Source of the DNA: CAITQP01 sp964387965
GTDB taxonomy: Bacteria; Patescibacteriota; Minisyncoccia; Phycocordibacterales; UBA9973
DNA: 64,000 nucleotides
Assembly: GCA_964387965.1 (NCBI GenBank)
Contig: CAYLXO010000002.1
Coordinates: forward strand, 4,823-68,822
Direction of reading: 5' to 3'
The notes beneath the pieces are model-generated. The model did no database searches. It had not been told where the DNA came from and saw only the letters and a program-made list of their open reading frames with translations. The translations under genes were made by a program, and so were the position numbers. The first letter of the stretch is position 1, and each line of letters opens with the position of its first letter. Of this stretch, positions 15,171 to 24,812 are shown in pieces.

Positions 15171-15971
15171 ATGACAACACACAAAGCAAAAAAATCTCTC
15201 GGCCAACACTTTTTACGAAGCGCGTCTGCACTTCGCTCTATTGTTACATCTGCAAACCTGCGTAGTGGGGAAACAGTTCTTGAAATCGGGCCTGGTGAAG
15301 GGGTACTCACTCGCGCGTTACTCGAAACAGGTGCCCACGTGATAGCAATCGAAAAAGACCGCGATTTAATTCCGATTCTAACGGAAACCTTTAGCGCTGA
15401 AATAAAAAAAGGCACCCTTACACTTATTGAGGACGATGTACTCAAGTTTGTCCCAGAGTTTCACAAACTAACTGCTGGCTCATACAAGCTTGTTGCAAAT
15501 ATCCCATACTATATAACTGGTGCGATATTTGAAAAATTTCTTACCGCGAATGCGTACCCGTCATGCATGGTCGTGCTTATTCAAAAAGAAGTGGCTACCC
15601 GTATAGTTGCGCGTGATGGTAAAGAAAGTTTGCTTTCAATTTCAGTTAAAGCGTTTGGGAGTCCACGTATTACGGCAAAAGTTCCAGCAAGCGCGTTTCG
15701 CCCTGCTCCAAAAGTAGACTCTGCGGTACTTGCTGTATATGATGTTTCACACACAACGCTTTCAAATTTTACAGATGACAAATTTGAATCATTCTTCAAA
15801 GTAGTTCGGGCAGGATTTGCCCATAAACGTAAACTCCTTGTCAGAAACCTTGAAGCAGTAACAACAAAAACAAACGCGGTAGAAGCATGTACATCAGTTG
15901 GTCTTTCTCCTACAGTACGCGCCGAAGATGTTTCACTTGCTGACTGGATAAAACTCGCAAGCCGTTTATAA
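15171..15971 (+). CDS. rsmA: 16S rRNA dimethyladenosine transferase RsmA/KsgA
   Basis: RsmA dimethylates two adjacent adenosines near the 3' end of 16S rRNA during 30S maturation, using S-adenosylmethionine. The 266-residue length fits. Family motifs are KSLGQHFL at the N-terminus, the SAM-binding EIGPGEGVLTRAL, the acidic IEKDRDL, and NIPYYITG (motif IV, binding the target adenine). The C-terminal helical domain (FAHKRKLLVRNL) is present. The gene begins 2 nt after the uvrD stop, so it is translationally linked to the helicase. Confidence 0.95.
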   Translation: MTTHKAKKSLGQHFLRSASALRSIVTSANLRSGETVLEIGPGEGVLTRALLETGAHVIAIEKDRDLIPILTETFSAEIKKGTLTLIEDDVLKFVPEFHKLTAGSYKLVANIPYYITGAIFEKFLTANAYPSCMVVLIQKEVATRIVARDGKESLLSISVKAFGSPRITAKVPASAFRPAPKVDSAVLAVYDVSHTTLSNFTDDKFESFFKVVRAGFAHKRKLLVRNLEAVTTKTNAVEACTSVGLSPTVRAEDVSLADWIKLASRL

Positions 15972-15999
15972 AAATACATTGCTCGTGTATACTGCTCGT

Positions 16000-16905
16000 A
16001 TGCAATACCCGAAGTATGAAAACGTCAAAAAATATTTACCGAGCAAAACATTTGCTTCGGTTATTGGGTTACTCATTCTTGGGCTTATCATAATCGTTGT
16101 GCTTTCAAGCATTTTCGGAAGTAAAAAATTTTTCAACCGTGGTTCGCTTAAAGCGCACATTGATAGTGAAGGAACGGTCGGTGATGTGATTACTCGTGAT
16201 TCAAACAATAACGGAATAACTGACTGGGAAGAAACATTGTGGGGACTTGATCCAAAAGGTGACGGCACTGAAAACAAGAAAGCAATCGATGCAAAAAAAC
16301 TTGCGCAGAATATTCCACTTGCACCAGAGAAAACACCTGAGGAATTAACTCAAACTGAAACATTTAGCCAAGACTTACTTTCAACAATCCTTGCCTTAAA
16401 TCAAGCAGGCGCGCTCAATGAAGGTGCAATTAATACACTCGCTGAAACGATTGGGGGAAGTGTCGATGCAAAACACGCTGATGTAAAAACATACGTGCTT
16501 GCAGACTTACACACAAGTACAACAAGTACCGCAAAAGCAACCTACAAAACTGCCCTTAAAAAAGTAATCGACGGATATGACGCCGTAAACTTTGGTGATG
16601 AACTTTCTATTATTGCTACAGGTCTCGGTTCAGGAGGAGCAGGCCAACTTTCAACACTTGATACATATATAACTGCATACGCAAACCTCAGTAAGCAGGT
16701 ACTCGCGCTTACCACCCCTACAGAGATAGCTCCTATTGCACTCCAATTTATAAATTCCAGTGCAAAGATGTCTGCCTCGCTAGCTCAAGTACGCGATTTC
16801 TACACGGATGTTTTAGCTGGGATGGTAGGGCTTGATGACTATACAAAAGCAAAAGATGAGTCTGACAAGGCATCACTCCAACTTGCTAAGTATTTTGAGC
16901 GTTAA
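16000..16905 (+). CDS. Membrane-anchored protein with an EF-hand-like loop
   Basis: The product is about 301 residues with one N-terminal transmembrane helix (ASVIGLLILGLIIIVVLSSIF, residues 19-39) and an extracytoplasmic domain rich in Ala, Thr and Ser. A perfect EF-hand-type Ca2+ loop spans residues 67-78 (D-x-N-x-N-x-I-x-D-x-x-E, followed by TLWGLDP), similar to thrombospondin type 3 or dockerin-like repeats. No enzyme motif is seen. It starts the surface-machine cluster, and ATG 16000 has TATACT 6 nt upstream. The open frame extends to 15979, but that would overlap the promoter. Confidence 0.7.
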   Translation: MQYPKYENVKKYLPSKTFASVIGLLILGLIIIVVLSSIFGSKKFFNRGSLKAHIDSEGTVGDVITRDSNNNGITDWEETLWGLDPKGDGTENKKAIDAKKLAQNIPLAPEKTPEELTQTETFSQDLLSTILALNQAGALNEGAINTLAETIGGSVDAKHADVKTYVLADLHTSTTSTAKATYKTALKKVIDGYDAVNFGDELSIIATGLGSGGAGQLSTLDTYITAYANLSKQVLALTTPTEIAPIALQFINSSAKMSASLAQVRDFYTDVLAGMVGLDDYTKAKDESDKASLQLAKYFER

Positions 16906-16959
16906 TTCTTATATATTGCTTCCAAAATAAAATTGCTCGCGGTATACTACAAGACGTAT

Positions 16960-19923
16960 ATGTACCGAAAACGTATCGGTGTTAAATATTCTTCTCTTGC
17001 ACTATCAGTGCTTGTGACTTTTTTCTTCTTCGGTGCACAAGCAAATGCTGCATCTCTTACAACTATCGCAGTTGATAGTATTGGTGCAATTGCAGCCGCA
17101 GAAATTTCTTGCCACGCAGATCAAATAACTTCTGGTATTAAAGGAATTTTTGGAAAAGGAAAATCAAAGGCATCTTCTGCTGGTGAAACAGTCCCTACAA
17201 ATGATGAGGGTGTTCGCCAAGCAGCGCAAGACACCGCTGACGAGCAGGCAGCAGAAACAAAGAAAATTACTTGTACGAAAGCGGTAGAAAAAGCCGCAGC
17301 GCAGACAATCATCAAAGAGCTCACCATGAACACAGTAAACTGGATTAATCATGGTTTTACTGGACGTAGCCCTATTTATGTACAAGACTCAAATACATTC
17401 TTGCAACAACTTCAAAAAAAGATTGTCGGTAATTTTGCGTTAAATATCAGCGACCCGACAAAATTCCCTTTTGGGAAAATGGTTATGCGCGACCTCATTG
17501 CCCGCACCCATTCATACTTTGAATCCGCAAATGAATACAGTCTCAATAATTTCTTAAACCAAGTCCGTCCTGGTGCTTCGGACGTAGATTTTCGAGCGGA
17601 CTTTTCGATTGGAGGATTTGAAGGACTTCTTTCTCAAGGGCTACCAAACAACAACCCGTTTGGTTTTTCACTCGGCGCACAAAGCGAACTTGCACGTAGA
17701 ACATACGGTACATCACTTTCACAAGCAGAAGATTTTAAATTTCAAATTCAACGTAGTGGGGGATTCCTTGATTTGAAACAATGTGCTGACCCTTCTTCAT
17801 ATCAATCAAATACCTCACCAAAAATCGCAGACGAAGCAAAGAAAAAATTGCTCAACAGCAAAAATCTTTCATCTTCCGAAATTGCTGAACTACAGCGTAC
17901 AGTCGACCAAAACACGTGTCGTGTATGGAAGACAACAACTCCTGGCAGTGTCGTAGCTGATCAGCTCAACCAAGCGCTTGGTTCACCCCTCCGCCAGCTT
18001 GAATACGGTGATGATCTCCAAGCATCACTTACTGTTATTTTTGACGCACTCATAAACCAGCTTGTAAACAAAGGACTTTCTGCTCTTTCAGAAAAGCAGA
18101 AAGATAATACTGTCTATGAGAATAATGACAACTTCTCTTCAAATATCACTATTAGCAATAATATTAATGGTGACGGCCCAGACCTAAACGGATCATGGCT
18201 TGATCAAGGTGAAGTATTTAATATCTTTACAGATATTCCAAAACTTATGCTCTATGAGAGTAACCCGAAAGGAGAGCCATGCCCTAACGCAGATACTTGT
18301 GCAGATATAGATCCGAGCAATTGGAACGCGTGGAACCCGAGCGATGACGGATTCCAGCAAGCGCTCAAAAAAGAAATTATCGTTGCACAAAAACTTTTGC
18401 CTCAAATTTATATGCTTGATCTGTGCGTCCCAGGACCACGACCAAACTGGGAAATAGATGTTCAGCAAAATATGCAAGATTTTATTTCTAACCTTCCACC
18501 GAATGCAGACGCAGCTATTTCTTCTGGTGCAAAAATCTTTTCTACCGTTACAGATCCACTTGGAATGTTTAAAGAGGCCGGTAAAGACCTCACTGCTGAT
18601 AAACGAAACGAAAAGTTTTATTCAAAACTTGTAGGTTTTCACTTGAGTTTCAATGCTGATCTTCCAACCGATCTTTCATGGGATAGCCCAACTCCATACG
18701 GAGTAAATGTAGACAGAAATTCAAAAGTAAACGGCATTACACCTGTATCAAATATTTTCCGTACACTTACTCAACGATATATGAGCGCTGTTGGTTATAT
18801 GTATTCACAATATAATTTGGATTTTTACGGAGATCTCTATTCGGAAATAAGTGATAATGAAAAATATTATCAATTGATCCCAACATACCTAAAAGGTATT
18901 GAGGAGAATCGTACACTTATTTTAGGAAGCCAAGCGACTCATACTCAGCTTGCTCGACTGCAAGAACGAATAAACAATTTACCGAACCAACCAGGATACC
19001 CAGGTCTCACTGGAGAGCTTGGTGAACTTCCAGTAATTTCACTCATTGGTAGTCCTTTTGTTGTACTTAATGCTGAAGATACATACCGTGACCCAGGCGC
19101 ACGTGCTACAGATAAAAATGATGGCGATATAACAAACAAAATACAAACAACAAGCAATGTTGATACTACTTATCCTGGACAGTACCAAGTAACGTATACA
19201 GTCAAAAACAAACTCGGTGTCGCTGGAAACCCAGTCACTCGTACAGTAGTAGTTATTCTCCCAGGGCAAACAGCGCCAACACCACCAGCTCCTACAAAAT
19301 CAACTGCAACCGTACGCGATTACAACAAAGATTTATTGAGTATTGCGAATGTAAAGAATATCTCGGCACTTAATCCGTATGAGATCGAGCTCCGTAGAAT
19401 AAGTGAAACATTTAAGCTTATCGCCCCAAACATTCATTCACCAAGCGATATCACAAAAGAAGAGGATGTAATCGTAGCGACCCAATCAGTCTATGACACA
19501 TTTGCAGGTAGAGGGGGAAGCGTCGCAATGTGTGTAAAAGACACAAATTCAAGCAACTACAAGGGACCTACATCACGCATTCAATATCCTAAGTTTGTTA
19601 TTACACAAATGGGGCCTAATGCACAGGACTTTGTAAATTTTGCGCAATCAAACTACGACAAGAAATTTACTCGTTCATTCTTGCCTGACTGGCATTATGC
19701 TCAGGGTACTGGCCTTATACTTACTGGCCCTTCAGGCACAAGCGGCACAGGCACATTCACTGGATCAACAAACAGCGAATGTACAAAAGAAAGCGAGAAA
19801 GTTGGAGGGGGAGGATTTGACCCAGTACACAAATACATCTGTAATGATGATGTCGTCTCAATCGGTAGCCAGCCCGCAGACCAAGCACTTTCTGGACTCG
19901 AACAGATATTGGGCATGTATTAA
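16960..19923 (+). CDS. Large exported protein with a DUF5011-like Ig domain
   Basis: The product is about 987 residues. A signal peptide is evident (KYSSLALSVLVTFFFFGAQANA). The bulk is unrecognised. A DUF5011-type immunoglobulin-like domain lies at about residues 687-767 (PVISLIGSPFVVLNAEDTYRDPGA ... TYPGQYQVTYTV), a fold typical of surface proteins. Paired Cys residues are scattered along the chain. It is followed by the VirB6-like gene, so it may be a surface or pilus component of the secretion-like machine. That is context, not evidence of function. The start ATG 16960 is 11 nt after TATACT. An upstream in-frame start at 16933 lies before the -10 box. Confidence 0.75.
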   Translation: MYRKRIGVKYSSLALSVLVTFFFFGAQANAASLTTIAVDSIGAIAAAEISCHADQITSGIKGIFGKGKSKASSAGETVPTNDEGVRQAAQDTADEQAAETKKITCTKAVEKAAAQTIIKELTMNTVNWINHGFTGRSPIYVQDSNTFLQQLQKKIVGNFALNISDPTKFPFGKMVMRDLIARTHSYFESANEYSLNNFLNQVRPGASDVDFRADFSIGGFEGLLSQGLPNNNPFGFSLGAQSELARRTYGTSLSQAEDFKFQIQRSGGFLDLKQCADPSSYQSNTSPKIADEAKKKLLNSKNLSSSEIAELQRTVDQNTCRVWKTTTPGSVVADQLNQALGSPLRQLEYGDDLQASLTVIFDALINQLVNKGLSALSEKQKDNTVYENNDNFSSNITISNNINGDGPDLNGSWLDQGEVFNIFTDIPKLMLYESNPKGEPCPNADTCADIDPSNWNAWNPSDDGFQQALKKEIIVAQKLLPQIYMLDLCVPGPRPNWEIDVQQNMQDFISNLPPNADAAISSGAKIFSTVTDPLGMFKEAGKDLTADKRNEKFYSKLVGFHLSFNADLPTDLSWDSPTPYGVNVDRNSKVNGITPVSNIFRTLTQRYMSAVGYMYSQYNLDFYGDLYSEISDNEKYYQLIPTYLKGIEENRTLILGSQATHTQLARLQERINNLPNQPGYPGLTGELGELPVISLIGSPFVVLNAEDTYRDPGARATDKNDGDITNKIQTTSNVDTTYPGQYQVTYTVKNKLGVAGNPVTRTVVVILPGQTAPTPPAPTKSTATVRDYNKDLLSIANVKNISALNPYEIELRRISETFKLIAPNIHSPSDITKEEDVIVATQSVYDTFAGRGGSVAMCVKDTNSSNYKGPTSRIQYPKFVITQMGPNAQDFVNFAQSNYDKKFTRSFLPDWHYAQGTGLILTGPSGTSGTGTFTGSTNSECTKESEKVGGGGFDPVHKYICNDDVVSIGSQPADQALSGLEQILGMY

Positions 19924-19971
19924 CACATATATTTTCCGTTTTTGTTGTAGAATAAAGGGGTAGGACTTTTA

Positions 19972-21830
19972 GTGTGCAAGAAATTAATGCGAAAATTAAT
20001 TCCCACAATTCTTATCCTGTCATTTATCATTGGCGTCTTTGCGCCTATTTCTTCAACGCTCAAAAAAGGGGGTCTTTCATTTACAGTACCGACAGTAAGC
20101 GCGCAAACTACAAAAACAAACTCTTTCAATTTCACTGACCCGTATGCTCAAATGGAACAACAAGGGGAAGATTGTTCTTTTGGATTTGGAAAACTAGCAG
20201 TATGTCTTGAGTACATTTTTTATTACATTCCTTATTATCTTGGAACACAAGCATTATTCTATTCAGCAAAATTGTTTGACTCATTTGCAGCCGTTACGCT
20301 CTCTAGCAAGATATATTCCGAATCAAATTTTATACGCCAGGGCTGGCAAATTACTCGTGACTTCTCTAATGTATTTTTCTTACTCATTCTTCTATATATT
20401 GCACTATCGCTTATCCTTGGTCTTGAACTGGGACATGCAAATCCAAAAAAGATGCTTGCATCGGTTATTCTTGTCGCCATATTTATAAATTTCAGTCTAT
20501 TCTTTACACAAGTAATTATCGATACATCGAATGTATTAGCACTTGTATTCTACAACCAAATAAAAGTAACCTCAGTTGCAAATTCTAAATACGAATATTC
20601 CGATAAAAAGAAGGAAGCGATAAAAGAAGCCTCTAGTGCCCTTGGAGTAGAAGTAAAACCACTCAGTGAAGCAATCGTTCAAGCTTTTTCTCCACAATTT
20701 TTGTATGACAAAAACTTTTACAAAAATATATCAGAAGATGTGGACCCTACTTTTTCTCTAAAAGGTACTGGAGCTGGAGTGCTAGCGGGAGCGGTGGTAC
20801 CAGTCGCGAGTCTTGCAACAATGCTTGTAGGTGGGGCAGTAGGACTAGCTCATGATTTTTATTCATACTATTCAACAAAAAGCACTCAAATTAAACCTGA
20901 AGTGCTTATCCCTCTCCTTATTATTGTAGGAACAATGTTATTTGTTGCCGCATACGCTTTCTTTGTCGCTACATTATCTTTCGTAGGTCGTATGGTTGAA
21001 TTGTGGATAGCAATGATTTTTGCCCCGTTTGCGTTTGCTTCGACAATCATCCCTGCAACACAATATCTCCCGAGTTTTGGCTGGAAAGACTGGATTCAGA
21101 AACTATTCTCGGCAGCTTTTGCAGCACCTATTTTTTTCTTTTTTTTACTTCTTATTTCTCTTTTCTCCCACACAACTATTGCCGAACCAAAATTCTTTGA
21201 AACAGCGAACACGTTTACAGTATTATTTGCCTTGTTGCTACCATTTATAATAATCATGGTAATGCTTAGAAAGGCAACGGATTATGTAAAACATGCATCT
21301 GGAAGCCTTGGGGAAATGGTGGCAAATGCAGGCGTAGGACTTGCAAAACTTGTAGGAGGGTTCGCTCTTGGAACTGTTGCAGGATATACAGCTCGTGCAG
21401 GCCGTGCGACAGTAGGGGCGCTAGGAAATGCACTTCGGACTCAAAACCGGCTTGATTTAGCTGGAGGAGTAATGACTGACAAGCTTAAAGAAGAATTATT
21501 AAATAAAGGCCGTTTTAGTATTTTTGGAAAACAATTTGGTAAAAAAATATATGGTGATTTTGCGACTATGACAAACGACCAAATTGTCAAGGACGAGCGT
21601 TTCATGCGTCTTAGTAAAGATGCTCAAAGAGACATCAAGAAGCTCGACAAACTTGCAACAACAAGTTTTGATATCCGTAATACAAACCTTGGAAACAAGC
21701 TTTCAGCAATGACGGGTATGAACATGGGTGGATTCGAGTGGATGGGTACTTCTACAAAACAAACGTATGGTGGGTTTGATGGTGCAGTAGCACGTAGTGC
21801 TGCAAAAGCACGTGCATTTGCAGATCGTCT
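19972..21830 (+). CDS. VirB6/TrbL-like polytopic membrane protein (N-terminal part, gap follows)
   Basis: The N-terminus has a signal-like helix (IPTILILSFIIGVFAPISS). About seven hydrophobic segments follow, including LLIIVGTMLFVAAYAFF and the Phe-rich AAPIFFFFLLLISLF, ending in a Gly-rich amphipathic region (VGLAKLVGGFALGTVAGY). This fits the inner-membrane channel subunit (VirB6/TrbL family) of type IV secretion-like systems, although sequence similarity in the family is weak. The start is GTG 19972 or ATG 19987. The gene runs into a 100-N gap at 21831. The open frame at 21931-22721 is probably its C-terminal tail. Confidence 0.75.
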
Positions 21831-21930
21831 NNNNNNNNNNNNNNNNNNNNNNNNNNNNNNNNNNNNNNNNNNNNNNNNNNNNNNNNNNNNNNNNNNNNNN
21901 NNNNNNNNNNNNNNNNNNNNNNNNNNNNNN
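21831..21930. other. Assembly gap of 100 N
   Basis: A placeholder gap lies within or between the VirB6-like coding parts. Reading frame across it cannot be inferred. Confidence 0.98.
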
Positions 21931-22721
21931 CTTTGAAACAAAGTGACCTTGGAAACGATTTTTATGACCCTAATCTTGGAGAACCTGAACTTTTGGAAGA
22001 TGGTCGAAGAAACCCAGCAGCTCATAGACGAGTAACCCAGGAAGATATAGATAAAAAATGGTTAATAGACCAAAATATTGCAATTACACAAGCAGATCTT
22101 GACAGAGAAGGTGGTTATACATTTGCTGATGGACAAAAGGCAACAATAGCTGATATCGGAAGAAGGGTAAAAGACGAATTTTTGGGTGCCAACACACTTA
22201 AAAATCAAATCGATGTTATCGAAAAATCGCGAGCGCGTGGTTTTTACCACCAAATGCAACTCAATACTGGGTACGCGGTGCATGGCGAAAAATGGGGGCG
22301 CTTTGGTGATATCCGTGAAAATGGTCATATCGATTTGAAACATGAGGGGGTTAAGCAATACAAGAATATTCTTCGTGAAGCAGTAGGAACAGGTTTTGCT
22401 GCAGGTGGTGCAGCTATGATGCTTGGACCTGCTGGACTTGTTATGAGTGCCCTCGTTGGTACAAGTGTTGCAACTGCTGTAAGTGGACTAAAATATGGCC
22501 TTGATGGAATCCGCGAAGCTATCGGAAACCTTCGACAAGCCGAAACAGCGATGCTTGCGTCGAATATCAGCCACCAGATTCATGAAATACACCACAAAGT
22601 TATGTACCATCCTCCAGCATCAGATCTTTTCTCTCTCTTTAAGTCAGCAGGAGGGGGTGGAGGTCACGGGGGAGGACACGGTGGTGGACATGATGGAGGT
22701 CACGGGGGAGGACACCACTAA
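21931..22721 (+). CDS. Probable C-terminal part of the VirB6-like protein, Gly-His tail
   Basis: This open frame enters from the gap with no convincing start (the first codon after it is TTG), so I read it as the 3' part of the interrupted gene. It encodes a hydrophilic stretch, then a Gly/Ala-rich hydrophobic segment (GTGFAAGGAAMMLGPAGLVMSALVG), then a helical region. It ends in a repetitive tail made almost only of Gly and His (GGGHGGGHGGGHDGGHGG), which could bind metal ions. A separate small gene is possible. Confidence 0.6.
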
Positions 22722-22762
22722 AACATTCCCGCAATTAACAATTAATACTGTATAATTATCAT

Positions 22763-23632
22763 ATGGCAGATGAAGTAAAAAAAATAAATGTTACGCAAGC
22801 TCAGGATTCGTCAATGACACCAGCGCAAAGCGGAAACCCTATTGCTCCACAAGCAGGCTCGACTACACTTGATTCTGATGCTTTTGCTGATATTCGTGAC
22901 CAGCTCGTAGCACGCTATGAGCTTTTGCCAGATGATTTGAAAGCGCTTATTACCGATGATGAATTTCGGATGAAGCTCTTCAACCTCGCAAAAGAACTAA
23001 AGATGACGTATGAGCAACTCGGGGTACTTGAAATTGAGGTCACTATGGTTATCCTTGGGATGACACCTCCAAATCAATTCCGTGACGAGCTTCAGATCCA
23101 ACTCAAGAAAAATGATACTGAAATTGACGCAATTGTCGCAAAAGTAAACGAACAGATTTTTACTCCTATCCGTGTATCGCTAGAAAAGTTATACGAAAAC
23201 CATAAAGAACCTGAGGATTACTTAGATGCACCAGAAGGAGAAAATTCTGCACCTACAGCTCAAGTCACCAATCAAACACCGTCTGCGACCCCAACCCCAG
23301 CAGTAACTACAGCAAAACCAGTTCTTACACCTGATGCAAAACTTACAGATACGGAAAAAAATGTATTAGGTAAAGCTGGCGTTGTACTTTCTGAAAACAC
23401 AGGCCCGAAAATTGCACCACAAGCACCACTTTCAAGCAGAAGTAATATTCTTGCTGGTATTGAAAATCCATCAACTCTCAAACCAAATCTTGTTGCAGAA
23501 AAACTTAACACCTCTGCACCAGTTATTCCAACAGCAAAAACAACAGATTACTCGCTACCAAAAACAAGTACGACAGTACCCTCACAACCGACAACACCGA
23601 AATCAGACCCGTATCGAGAACCAATTAATTAA
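22763..23632 (+). CDS. Hypothetical protein of the secretion cluster, Pro/Thr-rich tail
   Basis: The product is 289 residues with no signal peptide or membrane segment. Residues about 40-150 look like an all-helical domain with regular charge (DDLKALITDDEFRMKLFNLAKELKM, LEIEVTMVILGM). Residues 175-289 are low-complexity, rich in Thr, Pro, Ala and Lys (ATPTPAVTTAKPVLTP, TTVPSQPTTP). It probably sits on the cytoplasmic side of the VirB6/PrgI/VirB4 assembly, judging only by position. TATAAT 6 nt before ATG 22763 suggests a leaderless transcript. The next gene starts 3 nt after the stop. Confidence 0.7.
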   Translation: MADEVKKINVTQAQDSSMTPAQSGNPIAPQAGSTTLDSDAFADIRDQLVARYELLPDDLKALITDDEFRMKLFNLAKELKMTYEQLGVLEIEVTMVILGMTPPNQFRDELQIQLKKNDTEIDAIVAKVNEQIFTPIRVSLEKLYENHKEPEDYLDAPEGENSAPTAQVTNQTPSATPTPAVTTAKPVLTPDAKLTDTEKNVLGKAGVVLSENTGPKIAPQAPLSSRSNILAGIENPSTLKPNLVAEKLNTSAPVIPTAKTTDYSLPKTSTTVPSQPTTPKSDPYREPIN

Positions 23633-23635
23633 CAT

Positions 23636-24046
23636 ATGCGTTTTGATGTCCCACAATTTATTGATGTTGAGGACAAAATATTTGGGCCTCTTACATTCAA
23701 ACAATTTGCATACCTCGCAGGTGGGGGAGGTCTTTGTTATATCTTATATAAAGTCATTCCGTGGTACTTTTCATTTCCGCTTATCGGTGTGATTGGAGTA
23801 CTTTCTGTTGGTCTTGCCTTTTATAAATATAACGGGAAACCACTTATAAATTTGCTCGAGGCTATGTTTATGTATGTTGTACGAGATAGACTTTTTATCT
23901 GGAAGCGAAACACAGTCAAAGAAAAACAAAAAGAGACACAGAAAAAAGAAGTGCAGTCACGTCGTGCAATTCCTGTTATTACAGAATCAAAACTTCATGA
24001 TATTTCATGGGGTCTTGATGTGTTAGACAACAAACGTCCACAGTAG
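23636..24046 (+). CDS. PrgI-family membrane protein
   Basis: The 136-residue protein matches the PrgI family of small membrane proteins found next to VirB4 ATPases in Gram-positive conjugation systems and CPR clusters. Key features are RFDVPQFIDVEDKIFGPLTFKQF at the N-terminus, two adjacent transmembrane helices, then the conserved YNGKPLINLLEAMFMYV and LFIWKR. PrgI-like proteins correspond to the VirB3 position in type IV secretion. It is coupled to the preceding gene by a 3-nt gap. Confidence 0.85.
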   Translation: MRFDVPQFIDVEDKIFGPLTFKQFAYLAGGGGLCYILYKVIPWYFSFPLIGVIGVLSVGLAFYKYNGKPLINLLEAMFMYVVRDRLFIWKRNTVKEKQKETQKKEVQSRRAIPVITESKLHDISWGLDVLDNKRPQ

Positions 24047-24145
24047 TTATACAGAAAATGGTTTCTTACGTTAGGTCCGATCTGATACACTAGTAAGAGC
24101 CGTGCAGAAAAAGAAAAAACGGCGGTTTGGTGTGCAAAATAATTT

Positions 24146-24808
24146 ATGGCTATCAGCGCTACCCCAACACAAGAGTTTGTACCAATAAAAGAAATTCGTG
24201 GAGGAACCATCGTACTTAAAGACGGTGGACTTCGTGCAATTATTGCTGTTTCATCAACAAATCTTGCACTTAAATCAAGTGACGAGCAGATGGCAACTAT
24301 AAGTCAATTCCAATCATTCCTTAACTCGTTGAACTTTCCAATCCAAATTGTAACCCAGTCACGCAGACTTGATATTCGCCCGTATCTTTTAACACTCGAA
24401 GCGCGAATGAAAGCACAGCATGAACCACTTTTAAAAATTCAAACTGCTGGATACATATCATTCATCCGAGATTTCACCGAACAAGTTGCTATAATGAAAA
24501 AGTCGTTTTATGTCGTAATCCCGTACGATGAAGCACCAATAACAGCAAGCAGTGGATTTCTTGGCGGTATATTTGGCGGAAGCAAGAAACAAACACTTGC
24601 TCAAGGTAAAACTGCAGCTGATATTTCATTTGAGGAAAAGCAAACACAGCTTGATGAACGTGTAAACGTTGTTTCAGGTGGGCTTGAGGGCTGCGGCGCA
24701 CGAACTGAACGCCTTAAAACAGAAGAAGTTATCGAATTGTTCTACCGAACATTTAACCCGGGAGATATCCAGCCTGCGATTAGCGTAGATCAAGTAGGTA
24801 AAAAATAA
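24146..24808 (+). CDS. Secretion-cluster protein preceding VirB4
   Basis: The 220-residue protein begins QEFVPIKEIRGGTIVLKDGGLRAIIAV and continues in alpha/beta style (FPIQIVTQSRRLDIRPYLLTLEARM). A mid-protein Gly-rich loop (SSGFLGGIFGGSKK) may contact membrane. In CPR genomes proteins of this type sit directly before the TraC/VirB4 ATPase and resemble a split-off N-terminal portion of it. That relationship is inferred from position and the shared style of the N-terminal beta domain. It lies 4 nt before virB4. Its leader contains TACACT about 50 nt upstream. Confidence 0.65.
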   Translation: MAISATPTQEFVPIKEIRGGTIVLKDGGLRAIIAVSSTNLALKSSDEQMATISQFQSFLNSLNFPIQIVTQSRRLDIRPYLLTLEARMKAQHEPLLKIQTAGYISFIRDFTEQVAIMKKSFYVVIPYDEAPITASSGFLGGIFGGSKKQTLAQGKTAADISFEEKQTQLDERVNVVSGGLEGCGARTERLKTEEVIELFYRTFNPGDIQPAISVDQVGKK

Positions 24809-24812
24809 AACT

